The notes: generated by a model from the sequence alone, not told the origin. Shown: positions 51,423 to 61,190, counted from the stretch's first letter. The stretch is DNA of 64,000 nucleotides from an uncultured Tenacibaculum sp. (GCF_947495995.1 NZ_CANMAX010000003.1:62001-126000), one strand, 5' to 3'. A program made the numbers and translations.

Positions 51423-51917
51423 TTATTTAATTGCTTCTTTATCCTTTTTCAAAGGAATGACATCATTAACAATTTCGTTAGGTATAGTTATAGATAATAC
51501 ATAATGTTTAATTACAAATTTATTGCCAATTTGTTTTAAAACTCCTGAACCTCTACAAACGCCCATCCATGTATCTAAAATTTCATCAAACCAAATGAAG
51601 TTTGTTCCTTTTTCGGTGTAAATATTACGTTCAATTTTTTTAAAAGACCAAGCTTTCCCTTTATCAAAAAAAGGTTTGCTAAAATCTTGAAATTGCTTTT
51701 TAGACCATACTTCACTAGCATCTGTTCCTACAAAAACAGAGACTTTGTCCATAGCATCAAAATAATTATTATAGTTTGCTTCTGAAGCTGCTTTATGCCA
51801 ATTGTCAAGAAATTGATTTACATTTTCTTTGTTGAAAGCAATTGTGTTTTGTTTTACAGTTTGACAAGAGCTAAGAAGAATTTGTAATGTTATCAGTAGG
51901 AAGATTAAATTTCTCAT
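51423..51917 (-). CDS. NTF2-like lipoprotein
   Basis: 164 residues with a lipobox (ILLSSCQTV). The mature part fits an NTF2/SnoaL-like fold: a helical start (VNQFLDNWHKAASEANYNNY), FDAMDKVSVFVGTDASEVWS, and strands with WMGVCRGSGVLKQIGNKFVI. Related proteins are often annotated DUF4440-like or as nuclear-transport-factor-2 family lipoproteins. It overlaps the upstream lipoprotein gene by 4 nt (ATGA), so they are translationally coupled. Ligand unknown. Confidence 0.78.
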   Translation of the reverse strand: MRNLIFLLITLQILLSSCQTVKQNTIAFNKENVNQFLDNWHKAASEANYNNYFDAMDKVSVFVGTDASEVWSKKQFQDFSKPFFDKGKAWSFKKIERNIYTEKGTNFIWFDEILDTWMGVCRGSGVLKQIGNKFVIKHYVLSITIPNEIVNDVIPLKKDKEAIK

Positions 51918-52483
51918 TCTTTCTTAGGTATAGTTTTAGTCTTGGTTTCAGTTTCAGTATCTAGCTTAAAAAAATCATCTAAATTAATTTCTTCATCAAA
52001 CTCTTTTTTACTGTAAATTGTATTCACTTTAGCATTGTAACTACCAAAAATTAATAGAATTTTATCGATTTGTTCATTTACTTCTTTTGCTTTGATTGCA
52101 GGAATCATTGTCATGTCATTCAATCGTAACACTTCATTTTCCAAAACATTTGTTCTTGCTTTAAGCGCGTTTGTTTTTAAAGTTTCAATTTTCAAACTAT
52201 CGTTTAAATTCTTGGCTAATGTTGTTAATTCATTTGCCATTTGTAATGCTTGATTGGGTGAAATTGAAGAAAATCGATCTAGAAAATCGTTAATTTCATT
52301 GTATTCTGTCCAATCTTGGATTTTCGACTTAGCTAAATCAGATAAATTAGAAGGCTTACTGTGTTTGCTAACTACACTCATGTCAGAGGTAACAGTTTCT
52401 TCTACCACAGTTTTTTGTTCTCCTTTACAAGACAAAAGAAAAAGACTAATTAAGAACAACGTAAGACTAAAATATCGATACAT
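51914..52483 (-). CDS. Hypothetical lipoprotein
   Basis: 189 residues with a lipobox (LFLLSCKGEQ), a Ser/Thr/Val-rich linker and a helical domain (EINDFLDRFSSISPNQALQM, LKARTNVLENEVLRL) that looks like a coiled coil. I do not recognise the family. It is the first gene of a two-gene lipoprotein operon with the NTF2-like protein and has a TATTTTTG -7 box 20 nt ahead. Confidence 0.7.
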   Translation of the reverse strand: MYRYFSLTLFLISLFLLSCKGEQKTVVEETVTSDMSVVSKHSKPSNLSDLAKSKIQDWTEYNEINDFLDRFSSISPNQALQMANELTTLAKNLNDSLKIETLKTNALKARTNVLENEVLRLNDMTMIPAIKAKEVNEQIDKILLIFGSYNAKVNTIYSKKEFDEEINLDDFFKLDTETETKTKTIPKKE

Positions 52484-52503
52484 TACAAATCTGTTATTTT
52501 GTC

Positions 52504-52511
52504 CAAAAATA
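52504..52511 (-). promoter_or_regulatory. Candidate -7 box of the lipoprotein pair
   Basis: Minus-strand TATTTTTG (TAnnTTTG) ends 20 nt before the ATG at 52483. No good -33 match. Confidence 0.4.
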
Positions 52512-52631
52512 CATTATTTAATTTCGTTTTTTCTAAAACTAAACTTAAAGCTTAATTATCAGTTTTTTAAATTTTTGTTTTTATTGATAGTTAAAAAATA
52601 ACAAATAAATATTACGAATATTTAAATTCAT

Positions 52632-52639
52632 TAACTTTG
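52632..52639 (+). promoter_or_regulatory. Candidate -7 box for threonine dehydrogenase
   Basis: TAACTTTG, identical to the TetR -7 box, ends 27 nt before the ATG. The -33 region is A/T-only. Confidence 0.42.
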
Positions 52640-52666
52640 TAGAGCATTAAAAATAGATTTTTGTAA

Positions 52667-53635
52667 ATGAGTGATACCATTTTAATCCTTGGAGCTTGTG
52701 GTCAAATAGGTACAGAATTAACCCAAAGACTACGTGAGATTTATGGAAGTGAGCAAGTAATTGCTTCAGATATTAGAGAGGGAGATGCAGCATTTTTAAA
52801 TTCTGGTCCGTTTGAAATCATTAATGTATTAGATCGGGATAGAATATTAGAAGTAATACAAAAATACAAAGTTACTCAGGTGTATTTAATGGCTGCAATG
52901 TTGTCTGCAACAGGAGAAAAAATGCCTTTAAAAGCTTGGGACTTAAATATGCAATCGCTTTTGCATGTATTAGAATTAGCAAAAGACAAACATATTCAAA
53001 AAGTATATTGGCCAAGTTCAATTGCTGTTTTTGGAAGTACTTCACCAAAAATTAATACACCTCAACAAACAGTTATGGAACCTTCTACCGTGTATGGTAT
53101 TAGTAAAGTTTCTGGAGAACATTGGTGTAATTATTATCATAGTAAATATGGTGTAGATGTTAGAAGTTTACGTTATCCAGGAATTATTAGTTGGAAAACT
53201 AAACCAGGAGGAGGAACTACAGATTATGCAGTAGATATCTATTTTAAAGCTAAAGAAGAAGGTACTTATGAGTGTTTTTTAAGTAAAGACACAAAGTTGC
53301 CAATGATGTATATGAATGATGCTATAGAAGCAACTATTCAAATTATGCAGGCTAAAAAAGAAGATATCAAAATGAGAACTTCTTACAATTTGGCTGCAAT
53401 GAGTTTTACTCCTGAAGAAATTACGGAAGAAATTCAAAAGCATATTCCTGAATTTACAATTTCATATTATCCAGATTTCAGACAAGAAATTGCTGATAGC
53501 TGGCCACAAATTATTGATGATAGTGCTGCTAGAGCTGATTGGAATTGGAATAATAAGTTCGATTTAGAACTAATGACTAAGGAAATGTTAAGCAATATTG
53601 GAACTAAAAATAACGAACTTTTAACGGCGTTGTAA
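52667..53635 (+). CDS. NAD-dependent L-threonine 3-dehydrogenase (SDR type)
   Basis: A 322-residue extended short-chain dehydrogenase. It has a Rossmann start (ILILGACGQIGTELTQRL), a catalytic Tyr-x3-Lys (VYGISKVSGEHW), the LRYPGIISWKTKPGGGTTDYA segment and an ITEEIQKHIPEF tail. This fits the SDR-type threonine dehydrogenase known from animals and Flavobacterium rather than the zinc-dependent MDR enzyme. It would oxidise L-threonine to 2-amino-3-ketobutyrate. A generic NAD-sugar epimerase is the main alternative, but the GGGTTDYA loop argues for threonine dehydrogenase. Confidence 0.82.
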   Translation: MSDTILILGACGQIGTELTQRLREIYGSEQVIASDIREGDAAFLNSGPFEIINVLDRDRILEVIQKYKVTQVYLMAAMLSATGEKMPLKAWDLNMQSLLHVLELAKDKHIQKVYWPSSIAVFGSTSPKINTPQQTVMEPSTVYGISKVSGEHWCNYYHSKYGVDVRSLRYPGIISWKTKPGGGTTDYAVDIYFKAKEEGTYECFLSKDTKLPMMYMNDAIEATIQIMQAKKEDIKMRTSYNLAAMSFTPEEITEEIQKHIPEFTISYYPDFRQEIADSWPQIIDDSAARADWNWNNKFDLELMTKEMLSNIGTKNNELLTAL

Positions 53636-53682
53636 GTTTATCAAATTACTCACGTCATAATCATTGTAAAATGGTTTAAAAC

Positions 53683-54276
53683 ATGAAAGAAGTTATAGAA
53701 AAGAGCCTTGAAAGCGCACTAACATATTCAGAATATAGAACATTAGTATCAGATTTATTAGAAGAGAATAAATCAACAGGAGAAAATCAATCTGAAGCAT
53801 TATACAATTATAGTTTTTTAAACGATAGACGTATGAAGCGTTTAGATAAAACATCTAAGTTAACTGAAGATACTTTAACTAAAATTAAAGATGTTGAAGA
53901 AAAGCAAACTTGGATTGTTTTAACAGAAGGTTGGTGTGGAGATGCTGCTCACAACATTCCTGTATTAAATAAAATGGCAGAAGAGAATCCGAATATCGAT
54001 CTTCAATTGGTGTTAAGAGATGAAAACTTAGATTTAATGGATAATTTCTTAACGAATGGCGGTAGATCTATTCCGAAGTTAATTGCTGTTGATCAAAATA
54101 AAGAAGTATTATTTACTTGGGGACCAAGACCTACGGTAGCAACTAAAATGATTGCTGATTATAAAGCTGAGCATGGAGTTGTAGATGCTGATGTTAAAAA
54201 GGATTTACAAGTATGGTATAACAAAAACAAAGGAACTAATGTTCAAGAAGATATATTAGATCTTTTAGAGAAGTAG
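53683..54276 (+). CDS. Thioredoxin-like protein with a single active-site Cys
   Basis: A 197-residue cytosolic protein. After a helical N-terminus, a thioredoxin-like domain has LTEGWCGDAAHNIPVLNKMA, in which the second cysteine of CxxC is replaced by Ala, and the cis-Pro segment SIPKLIAVD. Proteins of this group are widespread in Bacteroidota; a role in thiol transfer or as a non-oxidising scaffold is inferred. It follows threonine dehydrogenase by 47 nt and is followed by a long hairpin. Confidence 0.82.
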   Translation: MKEVIEKSLESALTYSEYRTLVSDLLEENKSTGENQSEALYNYSFLNDRRMKRLDKTSKLTEDTLTKIKDVEEKQTWIVLTEGWCGDAAHNIPVLNKMAEENPNIDLQLVLRDENLDLMDNFLTNGGRSIPKLIAVDQNKEVLFTWGPRPTVATKMIADYKAEHGVVDADVKKDLQVWYNKNKGTNVQEDILDLLEK

Positions 54277-54303
54277 AATTTAAATTGATTCGTTTAAATA
54301 TTT

Positions 54304-54340
54304 ATAAAGCCTCATGATATATTTGTCATGGGGCTTTATT
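54304..54340 (+). terminator. Terminator after the thioredoxin-like gene
   Basis: ATAAAGCCTCATGA (54304-54317) pairs with TCATGGGGCTTTAT (54326-54339), 14 bp with one G-T pair. The T-tract is weak (TTATTTATATTTG). The following TATATTTG (54341-54348) is a -7-like match only 6 nt before the next ATG. Confidence 0.65.
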
Positions 54341-54354
54341 TATATTTGTAGCCT

Positions 54355-54831
54355 ATGATTGTACAATTTAAAGATTTATCAGAAGAGGCGAAAATTTGGA
54401 TATATCCATCAAGTAGAAAGTTTTATCCGCAAGAGGTTGAGCCAATAAAAAATAAAATAGAAGATTTTTTAAATTCTTGGATTGCTGATAAAGAAGCAGA
54501 AGTTGCTTTCACTTTACTTTATAATCGATTTATTGTGTTTTCTGTTGAAGAAGGCGTCGTTATTTCAAATCAAGATTTAGATAAACAGGTTATGTTTATT
54601 CTAGAATTACAAAAAGAATACGAGATAGAATTACTGGATAAAATGAATGTATGTTTTAAACAAGGAGAATTCGTTCAGTACAAAGAAGTAAAAGAGTTTA
54701 AAAAATTATTGAAGAACAAATCAGTGAATAGTAAAACTGTAGTTTTTGATAATTTGGTGCAAACAAAATATGACTTTGATAACTTCTGGGAAGTACCAAT
54801 AACAGAGAGTTGGTATAATCGATTTTTGTAG
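54355..54831 (+). CDS. Conserved Bacteroidota protein of unknown function
   Basis: A 158-residue cytosolic protein starting MIVQFKDLSEEAKIWIYPSS and containing SWIADKEAEVAFTLLYNRF near residue 40. Homologues in flavobacteria have often been labelled 'ABC transporter ATPase', but no Walker A or B motif is present here, so that name is not supported. It is transcribed between two unrelated genes and may be monocistronic. Confidence 0.75.
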   Translation: MIVQFKDLSEEAKIWIYPSSRKFYPQEVEPIKNKIEDFLNSWIADKEAEVAFTLLYNRFIVFSVEEGVVISNQDLDKQVMFILELQKEYEIELLDKMNVCFKQGEFVQYKEVKEFKKLLKNKSVNSKTVVFDNLVQTKYDFDNFWEVPITESWYNRFL

Positions 54832-54907
54832 TAAAAACTTAATTTAAAATTTACATTTATTTTTAGTTTAAGTATTTTCAAATCATAGGTTTTCTTAATT
54901 AATATTC

Positions 54908-54915
54908 TACTTTTG
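54908..54915 (+). promoter_or_regulatory. Candidate -7 box of the SprB-like gene
   Basis: TACTTTTG fits TAnnTTTG and ends 16 nt before the ATG. No TTG stands at the -33 distance. Confidence 0.4.
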
Positions 54916-54931
54916 TAGAAAAATTAATTAT

Positions 54932-57900
54932 ATGAAAAAACTATTACTCCTATTTACAATTTACCTTACCTCTTTATTAAATTCTTATGCTCAAGACGTA
55001 CCGTTTACGCAAAGGTTACTGCCCAATGGTAGTAACGTTAGAGGTGACATTACTTTCGTGTCAAATAATATATTGAATAGAGAAGATAGTTCATTTTCAG
55101 CTAATGATCCATACAATGGAACCGGCTCAAATGGACAATTAAATATTCAATATATAGATGTAGACGACGACCCCACAACATTTTCTTCTTCAAGTGCATT
55201 GTTAAATTTACCATTATGTTCAAGAGTTACATTTGCAGGATTATATTGGTCAGCAGTATATCCTTATGAAACTTGGGAAGGAGAAGCTCCAAGATCTGGT
55301 GATTTTAGAAATATAAAATTTAGATTACCTGGTCAGTCATATCAAGATATTACAAGTGATGAAGTAATATATGATAATGGAATTGCAACACAGCGACCTT
55401 ATTTATGTTTTAAAGATTTAACTTCAGAAGTTAGTAGTTTATCTAGTCCTAATGGAGATTATTTTGCCGCAAACATAAGAGGAACAATAGGTGCTGATCA
55501 AAACAATGGTTTAGGTGGAGCTGCAGGTTGGGTTTTGGTAATTATTTATGAAAACTCAAATGAAACCACAAAAAACATTTCGTTATTTGATGGTTTTTCT
55601 ACAGTGAATGTTTCTAATACTTCTGATGTTTTATTTTCAGGAATTACAACTACACCAACAGGGTCAGTTAGAGCAAAAGCTTTAGTGGCAGCTTTAGAAG
55701 GAGATCAACCTTTTGCAGGAGATCATTTTCAAATAAGAGGTAGTAGCGGATTTTATACAGATGTGTTTAACCAAGTAAATCCTCAAAATAACTTCTTTAA
55801 TAGTTCTATTACTCAATACGATAATTATGTTATCGATAGAACTCCTGCTAGTGAAAACACACTAGGTTTCGATGTAGATTTATTTCAAATTAATAATCCT
55901 GGTAATTCTGTTATAGCCAATAATCAAGCTGACATTCAAGCAAGATTCACTACTGATAGTGATATGTATTGGCCTTTTTTAAGTGCAATTGCGGTAGAGA
56001 TTTCAGAGCCAGATTTAAGAGTAGTCAATACAATAGATGATGGTGCTGGTAATGATTTATCAGGATCAGTATTAAGTTTGGGAAGTGATTTTTGGTATAA
56101 CTTTGAATTTCAAAATATAGGGAACGAAGATGCTACTAATGCAGTAATTAGTTCACGCTTACCTAAAAATATTAGTATAATACCATCTGATGTAATTGTT
56201 CCTTCTGGAGTAAACTTCACATATACTCCACCATCAAATGCAAATGGTTTTAGAGGCGAAGTAACATTTAGTATAAACGATAATTTAGTTCAAGAAAGTA
56301 ATTCGTCACAAAGTATACGTTTTCATGCGCAGTTATCGAGTAATTGTAGTGAATTTACAGAAGCTTGTTCGAATATAATAGAGACGCAAGCATTTTCAAA
56401 TTTTTCTGGAATTAACAGTGGAATTCAAGTTTCTAATAAACCTAGTGTATCAGGTGTAGACGCATGTAATCAAGGTATTGTTGGAGGCACAAGTTTTTTA
56501 GCAGATACATCTTCCTGTGCTGATGTAACAAAAGATGTAGGTTTTTGCGGAGTACCTGTTACTTTAACTGCTGCTGATGGATTTGCTACTTATCAATGGG
56601 AAGACAGTAGTGGAACTGTATTAGGAACTACTCAATCTATAACAGTTAACTCTTTAGGAGTATATAAAGTTGCAAAAGGTAGTGGTGCTGGAGCTCCAGC
56701 AGCTTGTTTACCTCTTACAGAGTCGTTTAATGTAATTTCAGGTTTTTTAGATTTTACTGCGTTTTCAAATGATGCAACATGTACAGGAAATGATGGTGGT
56801 ATCACAGTAAATGTTACTAATGGTCAAGCTCCTTTTACATATACAATAATTCAAGCGACAGGTGTTGGAACTGGTTTTGTAGAAGTAACTGAAGATTCAA
56901 GTTCGTACTCATTTGTTGGTTTAACTGCAGGAGCTTATGAAGTACAGGTTACTGATGCGAACGGATGTACATCTTTATTAACATTAGTATTATCAGAATT
57001 CCCACCTTTAACAGTAACACCATTAACAGTTAGTCAGTTCAATTGTTTTTCTAATAATGTTGCCAACAACGCTAATATTATTATAAACACAGCAACTGAT
57101 ATTACAGGCGGAACTGGAACATATACTTCTATTGAATTATTTAATGAAAACGGAACGCCAGGAAATACTAGTGATGATGTTAAAATCGATGGCGTTGATA
57201 TGGGGTTAGGCTACATGTATGAAATTTCTGATTTTAATGGAGGTAGTTTTTACGCAAGAATAGTAGATAGTAATGGTTGTATAGCTTTCTCACCTGTTGT
57301 GAATATAGATCCTTTAGATGTTTTGCTAGGGTTAACAATTGATCAGGTAGATCCAATCAATTGTTCTAATACAGGAGAAAAAATTAACATTACTTACAAT
57401 TCTAGTTTAGGTTCAATAAATGCTGATATTGTAATATCAGATAGTACTGGAGTAGTTATAGAAACAATTAATAATGTACAAAATAATGTTGCTGTTACTA
57501 ACAACTCACGTTTAACATCAGGAATTTATTCAATAAAAGTAATTAATCCAATTACTGGATGTGAAATAAATGAAGTTTATAGTGTAGATGATGTACAAAA
57601 CTATACAACGAATATTATAAGCTCAACTCCAGGTGCTTGTTTCGGAGATAATAATGCTTCGTTAACTCTTAGCATTGAAGATGCTGGAGGAAATCCATAT
57701 ACTGGAACTTATAATTACGAAGTTTTTACTGATGGAGGTGCTTCTTCAGGGGGTATAAGTGTTGCTACGTCTAATCCATTAACTATTAATGATCTTTCCT
57801 CAGGAGTTTATTTAGTAGAAATTACTATGAATGATTTTCCATTCTGTGTATTAAGAACACAAGAAGTCGTAATTGATGGACCAAATGCTGCTATAGCAAC

Positions 57901-60595
57901 TTCAACAGTTGTTAGTGACGATGTGATTACAGTTGAAGCAACAGGAGGTATTCCACCGTATGAATATGCTTTAGACGGAACAACTTTTACAACGAATAAT
58001 ATTTTTATTGTGCCTAATGCTGGAGAATATAATGTAAGTGTTAGAGATGTAAATGGATGTACTGTAAATACAGTGGTGATAGTTCCGGATTTCGGTAATG
58101 ATCTAATTTTAGCTGATGATGCAGTTGTAACGTTATCAGGTTCGCCATTGATTATTGATATTTTATCGAATGATACAAATATTCCTTCAGTAGGTAGTTT
58201 AACTGTAAATAATCCATCTAATGGTTCTGTAACAATTGATGATTCAGGTACAGTTGATGATTTAAGTGATGATATTATTACATATACACCAGATCAAGAT
58301 TTTGTAGGTTTAGATAGTTTTACTTATACAGTTTGTGATCTTACAACTAACTACTGTGATTCTGCAACAGTATTTGTTACTGTTGATCCAATTTTAACTC
58401 CATTAACAGTAGCTTTTAATTCTACTAATATTAGTTGTTCTGGAGATGACAATGGAATTATTGAAGTTTCAGCTACAGGTGGAATTGAGCCATATTCATA
58501 TGCTTTATCTTCTGAATCATCGGTTATATCGACTAACCCTACAGGTGTGTTCTCAAACTTATTTGCTGCGAATTATAATGTAGAGGTAACAGATAGTGTT
58601 GGTAATAAAGAAAATATAGAGGTTGTAATCACAGAACCTACACAAATATTGGTAGGAATCACATCTTCATCGGTAAATTGTAATGGTGGAAATGATGGAT
58701 TCATATTAGTGGTTTCAACAGGAGGTAGTGGAAATTATACCTACGAAATTAGTTCAGAGCCTGGTGTGTTTAAAACAGGAAACCTTTTCCCAGAACTACC
58801 AGCTGCTGATTACGTTGTCACTGTCAAAGATGATTTTGGTTGTACAGTATCTAGAACTGTAACAATTTCAGAACCAGAAAAATTAGAAATAAATCCAGTT
58901 GTTGATGGAAATACGGTTACTGTTAATGCAATAAATGGTGTACCTCCTTATAAATATGCAATTGATGGAGGTCCAATTACTACAACAAATGTATTTACTA
59001 ATTTGAGTGAAGGAACTCATGAAGTTTCAGTAACGGATTTTGAAGGTTGTTTTAGCTCAATTTCAATTGAGATTAGTAATCAGATGGTAGTTTTAGTTGA
59101 CGATGCTATAGATGTCTTTTCAAATACGCCTTCAATTATTGATGTTTTTGCGAATGATGTAAGTATTCCTACTGAAAGTGATATGATAACTACTACACCA
59201 TTAAATGGTTCGTTAACAATAGATGATTCAGGAACTACAACTGATCCGAGTGATGATGTTATTACATATACACCGAATCAAGATTTTGTTGGAGTAGATA
59301 GTTTTACTTATACCATTTGTGATTTTGGAGGTAATTCTTGTGGTACAGCAACAGTTCTTATTACTGTAAACCCACAAATAACTCCAATATCAGTAGCTTT
59401 AACTTCTTCAGATGTAATTTGTAATGGAGAAAGTAATGGAACAATTCAAGCAGTTGCTAATGGAGGAATTCCACCTTACACTTACAAACTTATAGATTCA
59501 TTCTCAACAACAATTGATAATAATACTAATGGTTTCTTTGTAAATATTGTTGCAGGATATTATACTGTAGAAGTTACAGATAGCACAGGGTCAATAATAA
59601 TCGATAATGTAACTATTTTTGAACCAGAGTTATTACAAGCTACCTTGGTAACAGAAAATGTAAGTTGTAATGGAGAAGGTGACGGAACTATAACAGTAAA
59701 TGCAATTGGAGGTAATGGTAATTATGTTTATGAAATTAGTTCTAATCCAGGTAGATTTCAAACAGAAAATACATTTACAAATTTAATCCCAGGTTTTTAT
59801 AATATTACAGTTTTAGATAGCTCAGGATGTATTAGTGTTATTCCTGCAACTATTGAAGAACCAGAAACCTTATTTATAAGTTCTGTTGATATTAGAGCCA
59901 CAGGAAGATTCCCTAGTGGAAGAATTAAAATAGGAGCCGAAGGAGGAACACCAAGATATAAGTATAGTATTAATGGAGGAACATTTAAAAGATCTAATAG
60001 ATTTTTAGATTTAGAAGATGGATCATATATCATTTTAGTTAAAGATGCGAATGGATGTATTTCAAATCCGTTAACTGTTCGCATTGATAAAATTGAAATT
60101 AATAATACAGTAAATCAAGTTTTAGATATTCTAGAGGCTTCTTACAAAAATGCTGTTTCTTATCAATGGATTAATGTTGATGATAATACAAGAATCCCAG
60201 GAGCAAATCAGGCTGCATATAAACCAACAGAATCTGGTAGATATCAAGTAGAAATGGTAATTAACGAAACGTCTACTAGAATGCAAAATAATACAGTGAT
60301 TAGAAGAGAAAACAATCAAGTAGTATTATCGCCAGTTATAGAGTATAAAGCTGAAGTTTTAAGTGTAGAGGATGTAGAAGAAAAGATTTTAAAAGTATAC
60401 CCTAATCCAACTTCTGAAAGATTAATACTACCAGTAAACTTGATGAATAAGTCTTATAAAATTTATTCAATCATAGGGAAAGAAGTAAAATCTGATGTTA
60501 TTTCTTCTGAAGAAATTCAAGTAAATGAATTAGCTAGAGGAGTGTACTTACTTAAAGTAGATGGTTATCAACCATTACGTTTCATTAAGAAGTAA
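54932..60595 (+). CDS. SprB-repeat surface adhesin with T9SS tail
   Basis: A 1887-residue surface protein. A signal peptide (near LNSYAQ) precedes a large N-terminal beta domain (about 20-480; FAGLYWSAVYPYETW, GGAAGWVLVIIYENS) and then many SprB-like repeats of about 80-90 residues with the pattern 'C-G-DG-I-V-A-GG-PY-Y' (CNGGNDGFILVVSTGGSGNY, CNGEGDGTITVNAIGGNGNY). Two cadherin/Ig-like modules with TYTPDQDFVGLDSFTYTVCD-type sequence are included. The type A T9SS tail is KVYPNPTSERLILPV to LRFIKK. SprB-repeat proteins act as gliding-motility adhesins. A 985-nt internal duplication is visible. Confidence 0.9.
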   Translation: MKKLLLLFTIYLTSLLNSYAQDVPFTQRLLPNGSNVRGDITFVSNNILNREDSSFSANDPYNGTGSNGQLNIQYIDVDDDPTTFSSSSALLNLPLCSRVTFAGLYWSAVYPYETWEGEAPRSGDFRNIKFRLPGQSYQDITSDEVIYDNGIATQRPYLCFKDLTSEVSSLSSPNGDYFAANIRGTIGADQNNGLGGAAGWVLVIIYENSNETTKNISLFDGFSTVNVSNTSDVLFSGITTTPTGSVRAKALVAALEGDQPFAGDHFQIRGSSGFYTDVFNQVNPQNNFFNSSITQYDNYVIDRTPASENTLGFDVDLFQINNPGNSVIANNQADIQARFTTDSDMYWPFLSAIAVEISEPDLRVVNTIDDGAGNDLSGSVLSLGSDFWYNFEFQNIGNEDATNAVISSRLPKNISIIPSDVIVPSGVNFTYTPPSNANGFRGEVTFSINDNLVQESNSSQSIRFHAQLSSNCSEFTEACSNIIETQAFSNFSGINSGIQVSNKPSVSGVDACNQGIVGGTSFLADTSSCADVTKDVGFCGVPVTLTAADGFATYQWEDSSGTVLGTTQSITVNSLGVYKVAKGSGAGAPAACLPLTESFNVISGFLDFTAFSNDATCTGNDGGITVNVTNGQAPFTYTIIQATGVGTGFVEVTEDSSSYSFVGLTAGAYEVQVTDANGCTSLLTLVLSEFPPLTVTPLTVSQFNCFSNNVANNANIIINTATDITGGTGTYTSIELFNENGTPGNTSDDVKIDGVDMGLGYMYEISDFNGGSFYARIVDSNGCIAFSPVVNIDPLDVLLGLTIDQVDPINCSNTGEKINITYNSSLGSINADIVISDSTGVVIETINNVQNNVAVTNNSRLTSGIYSIKVINPITGCEINEVYSVDDVQNYTTNIISSTPGACFGDNNASLTLSIEDAGGNPYTGTYNYEVFTDGGASSGGISVATSNPLTINDLSSGVYLVEITMNDFPFCVLRTQEVVIDGPNAAIATSTVVSDDVITVEATGGIPPYEYALDGTTFTTNNIFIVPNAGEYNVSVRDVNGCTVNTVVIVPDFGNDLILADDAVVTLSGSPLIIDILSNDTNIPSVGSLTVNNPSNGSVTIDDSGTVDDLSDDIITYTPDQDFVGLDSFTYTVCDLTTNYCDSATVFVTVDPILTPLTVAFNSTNISCSGDDNGIIEVSATGGIEPYSYALSSESSVISTNPTGVFSNLFAANYNVEVTDSVGNKENIEVVITEPTQILVGITSSSVNCNGGNDGFILVVSTGGSGNYTYEISSEPGVFKTGNLFPELPAADYVVTVKDDFGCTVSRTVTISEPEKLEINPVVDGNTVTVNAINGVPPYKYAIDGGPITTTNVFTNLSEGTHEVSVTDFEGCFSSISIEISNQMVVLVDDAIDVFSNTPSIIDVFANDVSIPTESDMITTTPLNGSLTIDDSGTTTDPSDDVITYTPNQDFVGVDSFTYTICDFGGNSCGTATVLITVNPQITPISVALTSSDVICNGESNGTIQAVANGGIPPYTYKLIDSFSTTIDNNTNGFFVNIVAGYYTVEVTDSTGSIIIDNVTIFEPELLQATLVTENVSCNGEGDGTITVNAIGGNGNYVYEISSNPGRFQTENTFTNLIPGFYNITVLDSSGCISVIPATIEEPETLFISSVDIRATGRFPSGRIKIGAEGGTPRYKYSINGGTFKRSNRFLDLEDGSYIILVKDANGCISNPLTVRIDKIEINNTVNQVLDILEASYKNAVSYQWINVDDNTRIPGANQAAYKPTESGRYQVEMVINETSTRMQNNTVIRRENNQVVLSPVIEYKAEVLSVEDVEEKILKVYPNPTSERLILPVNLMNKSYKIYSIIGKEVKSDVISSEEIQVNELARGVYLLKVDGYQPLRFIKK
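58108..60087 (+). repeat. Tandem duplication of a ~330-residue module set in the adhesin
   Basis: The unit from about 58108 (ADDAVVTL...) and the unit from about 59093 (VDDAIDVFS...) share the same order of one cadherin/Ig-like module and three SprB repeats. DNA conservation is strongest around GATGATTCAGG and ATTACATATACACC, offset about 985 nt. Protein identity is moderate, so the event is not recent. Confidence 0.75.
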
Positions 60596-60618
60596 GAATT
60601 ATTCCTATACATATAAAA

Positions 60619-60650
60619 GAAAGCGTTTAGTTATCTAAACGCTTTTTTAT
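60619..60650. terminator. Bidirectional terminator
   Basis: AAGCGTTTAG (60621-60630) pairs with CTAAACGCTT (60635-60644) around TTAT, with A and T runs on either side. It separates the adhesin gene from the convergent barrel-protein gene. Confidence 0.88.
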
Positions 60651-60653
60651 GTT

Positions 60654-61190
60654 TTAAAAGAAAGAAAATCCAATTCCTAAGGATATACTATCTAAGTTTC
60701 CGTTTTCAAATTCAGCTATTTTCTTTCTGTGAAAATCTAAACGAATTAAACCATTCCATCGGTTAGAACTAAAGTTCATTAATCCAATTCCAACTTTATA
60801 ATAATTTCCATTGCTAAAACTTTCCGAAGGACGCCACATTCTTCCTAAACTAGCATCAATAAAATAAGCAGAGCTACTTTTTGCAATAAAATTATAACGT
60901 ACAGTACCGAAATAAGGAATAGAGTTTATATCGTATCTAAAATGATGATCGTATCCCATACTAACGCTACTAGACCATCTTTTGTCAAATTGATATCCGA
61001 CTTCAGCTCTTAGTAAGATAGATTTAGGAGTAATAAACGGACCATTACCTTCTTCTGAAAGTCTAAATTGTTGGTTAATACCAAATGTGGTTCCTAAGTT
61101 TCCGATAAAAAATGGCTTTTTCTCTTGTATTTGGGCTTCTGAAGTAAAATAACTGACTGTAATTAAAATAGTAAGTAATAGTTTTTTCAT
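60654..61190 (-). CDS. Small outer-membrane beta-barrel protein
   Basis: 178 residues with a signal peptide (near TSEAQ), alternating amphipathic strands (LRAEVGYQFDKRWSSSVSMG, YFIDASLGRMWRP, KVGIGLMNFSSNRW) and a terminal Phe (LGIGFSFF), the usual sign of a beta-barrel inserted by the Bam complex. Probably an 8-stranded barrel. Specific function unknown. It is convergent with the adhesin gene and followed by the shared terminator. Confidence 0.78.
   Translation of the reverse strand: MKKLLLTILITVSYFTSEAQIQEKKPFFIGNLGTTFGINQQFRLSEEGNGPFITPKSILLRAEVGYQFDKRWSSSVSMGYDHHFRYDINSIPYFGTVRYNFIAKSSSAYFIDASLGRMWRPSESFSNGNYYKVGIGLMNFSSNRWNGLIRLDFHRKKIAEFENGNLDSISLGIGFSFF

Noticed and set aside
54355..54831. 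The label 'ABC transporter ATPase' sometimes given to this family.
   Set aside because: No Walker A, Walker B or signature motif is present in the 158 residues.
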